Position numbers and translations under genes: made by a program. The notes below the pieces were generated by a model. The model did no database searches, was not told the DNA's origin, and was given only the letters and a program-made list of their open reading frames with translations. Below are positions 41,656-64,000 of a stretch of 64,000 nucleotides of DNA, in pieces (the stretch's first letter is position 1; each line of letters opens with the position of its first letter). Source of the DNA: Thunnus maccoyii (lineage: Eukaryota; Chordata; Actinopteri; Scombriformes; Scombridae); assembly GCF_910596095.1 (NCBI RefSeq), contig NC_056545.1, forward strand, positions 21,785,067 to 21,849,066, in the 5' to 3' direction.

Positions 41656-42128
41656 TTAGAAAAATATAACTAATTGCTATTGAAGAAAACCCCCAAAATG
41701 TGGGATATTCTCTTAGTATGTTGTGAGGAAATAAAAAAGCTAAGAAATACAGTTGAATAAATAAATTGCATGACATCCATAAAAGTTAAGTGGATACACT
41801 GAGTCGACAGAATGCTATCCACATATGCACACCATGCTTTTTGTTTTGGCCCGGCAGTGTTAAAAACGAGGGCTCCATCCTCCATCCAAAGCCACACCCT
41901 ACGATCCAGTGGAAAAGTTGCCATAAAATATCTAAAATATGTTGACATTTAGAGAAAGGTTTCTTGTTCTTTGATTCAACAATTGATTCCCATGTACAAC
42001 ATGGTCTCTGGCTTTACCAATTAAGAAGTAATCGATGCTGATGGCAATGAGGAAACACAGGAGGGAGACTGTCACAGTGTTAAAACAATGAAGCCGCTCT
42101 GTGTTGTTACCCGCTGGCCGGCCTATTG

Positions 42129-48480
<6,352 letters not shown>

Positions 48481-50096
48481 CGGGATTCACATTTTTGAAA
48501 TGCTCAGAGCCAATCAGATGTCAGGATTCATTCTCCAGGATCACACAACTTGCAGAGGTTTAACATACACTGTATATAATGTATATGGTTTGTATATGTT
48601 TTTATCACTAAAGTAAATACACAAATTAGATTTCTGTAAAAAATGAAGACACAACTAAACATCTATTTTATAAATGTCAGTATACATCAGGGTTCTGGAA
48701 AAAAGAGTATTATTTTTGACACTCAAACCAACCATTCAATTAAGCTGGAAGCCAAGGATGTTAAACTGTAATAAACTTAAGTTGTTTTTTTTTTTTTTTA
48801 GATTTTTTAGATCTTTAGATTTTAAGGTAGCGTAAGGCTGCCACCGCCTTTCATAACCCAGCCTGGTCTGGTGTCAGAGGCGAGAATATTCATCACACAG
48901 ACAGATATATGGTACAAAAAATTAGCCTTTATCGAAGATACAAAGTCATTATAACTACAACTAGACACCCCAAAGCAAAACCCCCCACAGAGGTCAACCC
49001 CTAATAGGCTCAGGTGGCCACCCTACAACCCTGCAACACACAGCACTGCAAGTGAATTAGGATAAACGTTGCACACACCCGGAGAAACACTGCACACAGT
49101 ATCAAACACACAGCAATCAGTACACGCCACACTAACCAAACACAGTATCAAAATACACATCAATCAATAAGGACCACTACAAGCTGTAGGCAGGTCAGAA
49201 CCATTTCTATCAACAGAGGGAGGCAGAGGGGCCTCTTAATGGGCCCTTGGCAGGGTGACAAATCACTAAAATCTATTTTTAAGATAAAGTATACATAGAC
49301 CAAGACGAAAAAAGACAATACATAAACATTAAACATGAAAGTGTTTTAGACTTATCTCGCCCTGGTCTGGTGACAAGACCCTCCTGTGGAACGCGAACCT
49401 GGAGTCTCCTGAAGAGCCAGGCAGCGGCCACAGAAACACTCACTGCAACCACGAGGGTCCAACTGCAGCACCTCAGACCTCTCTCCTCAGGCCCCTCAGA
49501 CCTCCCTCCCCAGACCTCTCTTCTCAAGTCTCTCAGACTTCCCTTTTCAGGCCTCTCAGATCCCTCTTCTTAAGTCCCTCAGACCTCTCTTCTCAGGTCC
49601 CTCAGACCTCTCTCCTCAGGTCCCTCTCATGCAGACATTACCGCCCCCTTCTGGTCGGGGGATGTATTGTATTTTCTCTCAGAAGTCAACTGCCAGGTCA
49701 TAGTTCATAAAATACAATTATATGAAAACTATATATTAGAAATCTAATTATAAATATATTAAGACTATATATACTGTAATATATATTACAAATACTGAAA
49801 TACATCAATATTAGTTATTAAAATAATTACTGATGCATAAATATCCATGTATTAATATTATTAATATATTACTTGTATGATAAAATCCACAATCTTCCAT
49901 TACATTGATAATTGTCACTCCACTTATGTAAAACCTATCGGATTAGAAAATTACTAATTCCAGGGTAACTGCAGGCAGTAATTGTATTTATATACAGTCA
50001 ATTGTCCAAGCACATCTTGAAAAAAAGAAAACAATCACAACACAGTAGGCGGGCTAATGGCTCTAAACGCTTTTATTCTACCGTTACATAACATGT
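48481..50096. other. Intergenic DNA upstream of fam76b, no gene recognised
   Basis: No coding signal. A 12-bp word CCTGGTCTGGTG occurs at 48862 and 49361, and the segment between (A/C-rich, 'cacacagcac') may be an unrecognised mobile element. A minisatellite follows at 49480-49630. AT-rich TATATA sequence fills 49700-49960. Confidence 0.5.
49480..49630. repeat. Minisatellite of CTCAGGYCCCTCAGACCTCY type
   Basis: About six imperfect ~23-bp units of the form CTCAGGTCCCTCAGACCTCT, with some half units. Confidence 0.8.
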
Positions 50097-50176
50097 TCAT
50101 CTTTCTTCCATCTTCATAACATTTCCAAAATCCGGCATATTAACAATATCTTGTAATCTTGTGAGATGGGCCTCAT
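50097..50176 (-). CDS. Candidate terminal coding exon of an unidentified small gene
   Basis: On the minus strand, a good acceptor (TTTATGTTTCATTCCACAG) is followed by 80 bases ending in TGA at 50097, which read (in phase 1) EAHLTRLQDIVN-MPDFGNVMKMEER-stop. AATAAA lies 20 bases further on (TTTATT at 50072-50077). Acceptor, open hydrophilic frame, stop and poly(A) signal in tight order are what a last exon looks like. The segment 53594-53738 is a phase-compatible upstream partner. Family unknown. Confidence 0.3.
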
Positions 50177-50199
50177 CTGTGGAATGAAACATAAATTAA

Positions 50200-53100
50200 T
50201 CATTCATTCATTAATATCTGAATATGATATAGCAATACATGCACAATCAGTGACCAGTTAGCATAACTAAATGACGGACATACTACTTGCAAGATATCTA
50301 ACAGTATATGATGATAATAATAATAATGATGATAATAATAAGGATCAGGAAAATGAGAAAGAAAACTCAAAGTATTTTAGTTATATAGGTAGCTGCTGAT
50401 CACACATTGTAAGTTTATTAGAACAGCAATTATTGGAAAGCTAAGTTAGTCGCTGGCGGCTAATGAGCTACCAACAGCTGTATGCAGTAAACTGCAAGCT
50501 AATGTTAGCTAACTTGCTAACCTCAATGGGAATTTATACCGGTAAGCTAATAGGCTAGCAGTCGGATTCAGAATGCATTTTCAAGCTTTTATGTGGAATT
50601 TGCCCAAAATGTTAAATAGTTGGATTAAAAAGCTAACATTTCTTGTCCATTGAGTAATTTTCAACACAAATTAAAACATCACTACAATAAAGTATGACCA
50701 TTTGACTAGTTTACCAGTAAGCTAAACCAATTTATCTTGATAGAAAGTTATCAATCCGAAATATTTTTTAATACATACAAAGGAAAAATACTTTAAGTGA
50801 AAAACTGTTTGTTTGACACTTTGTTTTCTCTTTTTGTTCTTCATGCTTGTTTATATGTTAGTTTTTTGGATTTGACTGTTTTCAGTAAAGTTGAGGGAAA
50901 AATCATTAAAGTAATAGCTACAGTAAATGTAAATCAATAAATACAAGCATTTAGACAATAATGTTATTAACTGTTTTCTTTTTGAAGATTGTTTTACATG
51001 TAATTATTGAGTCATTAATGTGACGTTACTTTTTTTCCAAATGGAAACCATCCCAATTCTTTCCAAGTCTGCTAATTCTCAATTTAAAAAATGTTTTTAA
51101 AGTTTTAATAGTTTGCATAGGTATATGTCATATACAAATAAAACTCCTGGTACTCACAGCAGTACTATAGTTAGTGCTGCACAGTGGAAAGTATTGTGTC
51201 GTGTATATTTCTGGGCTGCACTGTGTTCCACATTGAACCTTTGTACATCATGAGCACTGCTGGACAGTACTGTGTAGTAGTTTTGTGTACTTTTACAAAG
51301 GATGTATACTTAGTGTGTATGTTTTTTTTACTGTGTATGTTAAGTTTTTTTGGGATAATAATAAAGTTAATCTAGTAGGTGGCATAATATTAAATTATGC
51401 TGCAGGTGTTAGTACTGTCCCCGAGGCCCTGATGGTCATAAAATAGTCACAAGTCAAGATAAATACGCATCTCTCAAATTCTATAGTATGTGGCCATGAA
51501 GGTAAAATTATCATTATTAAAAGAACTCCAAAAACCCTGAAACAAACAATGAGTGAGACTCTTATTACAGTGGCTATGCTGGTAATACCTGTACTGTATG
51601 TTGATTATATTGTGTTTATTTCAGGGGTAATAGCGGAATTATACTTATAATTTTGTCAGTGTATGGTAGCGCTTCTGTGAATCTCAGTTTGGCCTCTTCC
51701 TACAAGGTCCTGTTAAGAGAGTGTGCTGTATATGACATATAGTGTCATAGTATAGTATAATAATAATTATGCAACTGTGTGCTTATTCCAACGGATTAGA
51801 TCTCAGGTCTAAAATATGTGTGAAATTTCAATTAATATGATCAGAATTAGGTTATTAAAGGGTTGAACAATTTCTAATAGGCTTTATTGTTTCCTGCACT
51901 GTATCTAGTGAGAGGGGTTATTCTGTGTCGTATCTACTTACTTAAAAGGAACAGAAATAGCCTTACTGGATCAAATGAAAACTTAAAAGAAGTCAGAGTA
52001 AACATAGTGTTTAAACAGCTTAAATTTTCACCAAAAAAACCCCCAAAAAAACACTACATAGTATCAGCACTTTTATTAATCATTTTAATACATTTTGACA
52101 TTACAGTCTGACACCTGAAGTACACTGGTTTCTGAAAACAATTTGAAGCAATGAAGTGCAAAAGAGCTTTGCAGCCTCACTTAAACCATGTGGAAAAATG
52201 TTATGGTTGCACATTTTAAAAGCAAACTAAGAGTAATTTAAATTCAATGGCGATACATTTAAGTGAAAAAAAAAACATCTTATGGAAACGAATATGATAA
52301 TGGGTAAAGGATGCCTTAAAGCCAAGTTATGTCCAGTCATCTAACATTTAAGTATAAGAATGAAACAGATTGAATAAGGCATGCCAATATGTTCATAGCC
52401 ATTGCGGTTTAATATTAATCTCCAGCTGAGTCATACTGTAAATTTCAGACTTTTAAATCACTTTTATATTTCTTCATGTATAATAAAAGGCACTCTATCT
52501 TATTTGTTATGGCAAGCTCATGAGCATAACCAGAGATAATTAATGCTACTGTCACTGCAGCTCTGCTATCATTTGAAACACTTAACAGCTAAACATAAGA
52601 GATGGACCGGAGGGTGTTGTTATCACACCATGCTAACGTAACAAACCACACTGACTCCTTGAAATCGAGTCCTGTGTTTATTGCAAGTATTCACACGCGC
52701 AGTGGAAATGCTACCTAACACTATATTCACAGTTGGCGATTAACAACTGTGCACACTTTTCTCTTGTTATTCTCCTAATCATTCAGAACAAGGCACAGAT
52801 GTTCATTCAGGTCCATTAAACTGAAAAACTACCCAAAGCAAATAATTAGTTGTGTTACACACTCTGCTGACTATAAAAACAATATTGACTGATACTAGCT
52901 TTAAAACAAGCATGTGCAAGAAATATTCACACATTGACATTTTGAGTAAATGATCGTTAACTGGGACAAATAAACTATTGCATATTCTGTGCAGCTTATT
53001 AATATTGCATGGGAACATCTCTAATCAATTTATGACTGAGACAGAGCATGTTTGAGAGTCATAAATACAAGTCTGGACTAAAGGATAATAAATAATGTTA

Positions 53101-53590
53101 ACTAGTTAGAAAAATGAACCTTACAAAAACTCATATCACTCAATGACAGGAATGTCATACATGACACATTATGTAGTCATAAAAAAAAACAATATTTGGT
53201 CACATTAATCTAAAAGCAGTGACTTATGAAGACAACTCCTCACTTTTTTATGCATTCAATAACTACTTTTAGACTACTATTAGAATAAGCTAACACTCCA
53301 GCCCTTTAGCTACATTTTTGAATAAACAAAAACAACTCACGAGGCATTTAGTAGGTTTTAGTGCTAAAGTTTTGACCTCAAAATATCTGTTTGCAACAGC
53401 ATATCTTCAAAACTGCTTCAGCAGTACTGCCTTCAAATCAAAGATCTAACAAACTCTTGCAAAATAGAGGAATGAAGTGAGTGTTTCTATGAAGTGTATA
53501 AGGCATAAATATTTTACCCGAGTAATATTTTAGTGTACATCAAAAACTATCAACACTGATTGTAGGTAGGTTGATATGCTAAACAGTACT
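50200..53590. other. AT-rich DNA without recognised genes
   Basis: The stretch 50440-50560 has GCTAACTTGCTAACC / GCTAATGTTAGCTAAC words like those at the taf1 promoter, so a promoter could be here. A segment at 51170-51375 ends in AATAAAG and has internal repeats of GCACTGTG/GTACTGTG. The rest, up to the mtmr2 3' UTR (a minus-strand AATAAA lies at 52677-52682), shows nothing I can name. Confidence 0.45.
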
Positions 53591-53593
53591 CAC

Positions 53594-53738
53594 TATTCTG
53601 GTAACGTGTCCGCTCAACCCTGGAGAAAGAGTACAATATGGCTGTAGTCAAGTAGTCTGAGACAGACATTCTTCTGTTGGAAGCAGACTCTACATGACCT
53701 GTGATAGATGCAATACAGTAATCTGCTGAATCAGACAT
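53594..53738 (-). CDS. Candidate first coding exon partner of the segment at 50097-50176 (or mtmr2 3' UTR)
   Basis: ATG at 53738 opens MSDSADYCIASITGHVESAS..., 48 codons plus one base up to a donor (AATA|GTGAGTACT). The single leftover A joins AT of the exon at 50176 to make AAT (Asn), giving a continuous 74-residue frame. It lies 155 bases after the mtmr2 stop, so it could equally be part of the mtmr2 3' UTR that is open by chance. No family recognised. Confidence 0.22.
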
Positions 53739-53893
53739 TTGGTAGTGGTTTACTAATATGATGTGTCACCAAAAGAGGCAATTCGACACACAGAACCTTC
53801 GTGGTGCCGGTTGTGTCCTACTGATTATGACTGTATGGCGCCTTCTCACAGGTAGGATTCAGCTTCTGCCACCGTCATGAGGGTCAAGTAGTG

Positions 53894-61584
<7,691 letters not shown>

Positions 61585-61800
61585 GTTCTCCGGGTCAAAC
61601 TGTTGGATGACTGGTAGTCTGAACCCCGAGTATGCGACGGAGGTCCGTATGTCCACCGAAGAGTGTCTTTAAATCCCCCCTCGGAGTGCAGTAAATCCCC
61701 ACAAACAAAAGGAAGCTGCCATATTTTCCCAGCAGTCTCCCAGTCCCCGGCTGTCACAAGGAGGCGACTGTTGGAGATGGCGCCCCCTGCAGCCAACATG
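61585..61800 (-). promoter_or_regulatory. mtmr2: mtmr2 5' UTR / promoter-proximal region
   Basis: Upstream of the start ATG (61584), in a locally GC-rich stretch with a Kozak context of GAGAACATGG. No TATA box. Directly beyond, GCCCCCTGCAGCCAACATG is repeated in tandem (61782-61830). Confidence 0.4.
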
Positions 61801-61984
61801 CAGCCAACATGCTGCCCCCTGCAGCCCAGGGATAAGATCTTATTATACATCCAACATGCTGCCCATAGATGTACTATAATATCTTATTATACATCCGACA
61901 TGCTGCCCTCACTGCTCTTCATACTGTTTAATATTGTTTTTGTACTGAAACAGCTGTTACCTAAGGCAGAGTATTAGGGCCTCA

Positions 61985-62540
61985 CTGAAAACAGTCTTCT
62001 CAAAAAAGTCATAATATTACATGAATAAAGTCGTAACATTACAAGAAAAAAAATTGTAATATTACAAAAAGAAAGTTGTATTATTACAAGAAAAAATTGC
62101 ATTGTAAGAATAAGTCATAATATTACATAAAAAAGTTGTAATATTACAAGAATAAAGTTATGATATTATGAGAATAACCCGTTATTAGGAGAAAATTGTA
62201 ATAGCATTTTTAAGGGGGAATATCAGAGGAGCAGTCTGCCTCTTGTGTTAAGATGAGGAATGTGGAGCATCTTGTGAGGTTATACTTTAGTTTAGGTTTC
62301 ACAAATAACCAAATACTTCATCTTTTGGCATGTCAGCACCAGATTATTGTGACTATCAGAACATTAAAATGATTGTGTCTATTCTGAATGAAAGAACCAC
62401 ACAGACTTGGAAGAAAATGTCTTTTTGGTGAGAGATGACTGGAAGTGATTGACTGCAGGACTACCATTGGTTACATCTGATATCTGATATTATCCCTTTT
62501 TTCTTGTAGAATTAAAACTTTATTCTTGTAATATTAAAAA
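61985..62540. repeat. Tandem AATATTAC-type repeat, with an inverted copy ~300 bp away (possible foldback element)
   Basis: About nine degenerate ~22-bp units of the type GTAATATTACAAGAATAAAG cover 61990-62205. A single or double copy in the opposite orientation (CTTTATTCTTGTAATATTAA) sits at about 62518-62537. This layout is typical of fish foldback-like repeats. Confidence 0.55.
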
Positions 62541-63108
62541 TTCATTATCTCTTCATCTTTAAGTTTACCCCCAAACCTGATATTAAAACTTCAGATGACA
62601 TTAAAGACTTAAAATTATAATGTGACCAATTTCGTGGATATATAGAATCATTTGTATTCTATATAAAAATGTGATATTTAAAAAACTATGAGAACTGTGT
62701 CATTAACAAATCAAGTGGATGGACGAATAAAAAAAAGGAAAAAGTAGGAATATGGTACTTTACTACTATTCTGGACATCCATCCTTCTAAGAGAAATTTC
62801 TGAGTCATTTTAAACACAAGTCTTTGTTTATTGAAATAGGTAATTGAATAGTAAAAAAAGCAAACAAAAAACCTACAGAAGGAATACGTTAACAATTTCA
62901 CTCAACTTTCTACAAGCTTTATTCAAAGGATGTAACTCACCAACTCATTTATGTACATTTTACGTGTTGACTGTACAAATACTAATGTATTTGAATACAG
63001 AATGTGTTTGAATGACAATTTACCATTCTTGGGACAGAGGGCAGAAAGGAGAGAGGAGAGCAGACAAATGAGATTAAAAAAAAAAAAACATCATAAAATT
63101 AAAGTCCT
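62205..63108. other. Intergenic DNA and 3' UTR of cwc15
   Basis: No coding signal. Minus-strand AATAAA signals at 62918-62923 and 62827-62832 lie 186 and 277 bases after the cwc15 stop and are plausible cleavage sites. Confidence 0.5.
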
Positions 63109-63941
63109 TTACTTGACATATTTTTCCATAAATTTCTTGTGAAACTCAGAGCGCAGCGTATCATTGACAAAGCGTTTCTCCTTCCGTGCTTCGTCCACTC
63201 CTTTGGCACAGTTCTTGAACACGACATCATCATCCCACCTAGAAAGATATTAAATTAATTGTTGATGATTAGCAGTAAGTGGTGAAAACTTATTTTCTTC
63301 AAATACAGCACTCATGTAATGCATACGTGTGTGTTTGTATGTGTATGTGAGATACCTTCTCTTGACCCTGAATGTATTCTGAGTCTGAGTCATCTGTTGC
63401 TGCTGCTGCTGTCCTGCCAAGTTAATCAACGGATTGCCACTCAAAATATTCTCCATACGAATCCTCTCCTCCTCTGCCTTTTGCTCCCGCTCCTAAAATG
63501 TGAAAAGAAACAAATTCACTGTAAAAACAACCAAACATTTTTCTTTTCTTAAACATAACCCATATCTTAATTTGCAGATTGTACTTTCATCTCGGTTCTT
63601 GTCAGACAGAAGATAGGAACAAATCAGACTGAAATGATACTTTACTTTGCGTTCTTGCTCTTCAGCCCGCTCCTTCTTGATCTTCTCCAGTTCTGCCAGA
63701 AGAGCTGCAGTGTCGTCATCGTCGCTGTCCTCCTCAGAATCCTCGTCCTCATCATCCTATAAACAATCAAGAATCATTGGTGAGGGAGCTTAATGAGTGC
63801 TAATCACCGTTAAGTGTCCAGTAGGTCTCGCAGTGCAAGCACTTACATCTGTGAGAGGATCATCAGCATCAAGATTGGCTGCTGGGATCTGATCCAATCT
63901 GGGCCTCTTTGAGGATGATGATGAAGATGATGTGGTGTGTT
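63109..63941 (-). CDS. cwc15: Spliceosome-associated protein CWC15 (5' part outside window)
   Basis: Component of the PRP19/NTC-related complex in activated spliceosomes. Four 3' exons: 63847-63941, 63646-63756, 63356-63492, 63109-63238 (about 157 residues). They read [10 protein letters not shown]...[20 protein letters not shown], then an acidic [26 protein letters not shown] block, a Lys/Glu helix ending [20 protein letters not shown], a Gln run (QQQQQQ), and the conserved C-terminus [14 protein letters not shown]...[20 protein letters not shown]. Compared with human CWC15 the Gln run is a small expansion. The N-terminal region (TTAARPTFEPARGG type) lies beyond the right edge. Confidence 0.96.
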
Positions 63942-64000
63942 CTGGAAAATGAGGGTCGATGAAGTATTTTAAGAGGCCGTTTTCATAGGCATCAACTCTT

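Noticed and set aside
41670-41948. 92-aa ORF (MSTYFRYFMATFPLDRR...)
   Set aside because: No recognised domain and no supporting splice or start context. It is possibly repeat-derived, so it is not listed as a gene.
51184-51375. 63-aa hydrophobic ORF
   Set aside because: Low-complexity TGTGTA-rich sequence with internal repeats; no family signal.

Overview
The window is nuclear DNA from a bony fish, probably an advanced (percomorph-type) teleost. The genes have small exons and short GT-AG introns, the intergenic DNA is AT-rich with dispersed teleost repeats, and the proteins match vertebrate families closely. There is no bacterial, plasmid or phage character, and I see no CRISPR array, operon or tRNA/rRNA gene. 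Exon boundaries below were read by hand from splice sites and checked by reading-frame phase. They hold together across whole genes but are not transcript-verified.

Layout, left to right. (1) 1-10046, minus: an SLC6 Na+/Cl--dependent amino-acid transporter, glycine/proline-transporter-like, 14 coding exons, C-terminus cut by the window edge. Its first intron holds two DNA-transposon-like repeats. (2) 13577-16450, plus: a SLAIN-motif microtubule-tip protein, 7 coding exons, 473 aa. (3) 18923-32220, minus: taf1, the largest TFIID subunit, 40 constitutive coding exons (1995 aa) plus a candidate 57-bp in-frame cassette exon. It meets the SLAIN gene tail to tail. (4) 33.9-40.1 kb: repeat-rich intergenic DNA with a decayed APE/RT non-LTR retrotransposon whose two ends abut the same 'HTGERE'-encoding minisatellite. 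(5) 42129-48013, minus: fam76b (334 aa), with a Tc1-like transposon carrying a nested LINE tail in its last intron. (6) 48.5-53.9 kb: no firm gene, but two splice-compatible exon-like segments. (7) 53894-61584, minus: mtmr2 (645 aa phosphoinositide 3-phosphatase), whose first intron contains an L2-like LINE with esterase, endonuclease and RT relics and a nested hAT-like MITE. (8) 63109-63941, minus: the 3' part of cwc15 (spliceosome), running off the right edge.

The fam76b - mtmr2 - cwc15 grouping recalls the region syntenic to human 11q21, where CEP57 lies between FAM76B and MTMR2. No cep57-like coding sequence is visible here. The genes are unrelated housekeeping/neuronal loci (transport, microtubule tips, transcription initiation, RNA/speckle biology, membrane lipid turnover, splicing) that share a neighbourhood and not a pathway. 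The most unusual material is the taf1 cassette exon, the anomalous 3'-truncated LINE between minisatellite arrays, the nested transposons, and the exon-like pair between fam76b and mtmr2. I did not find a convincing new multi-gene system.
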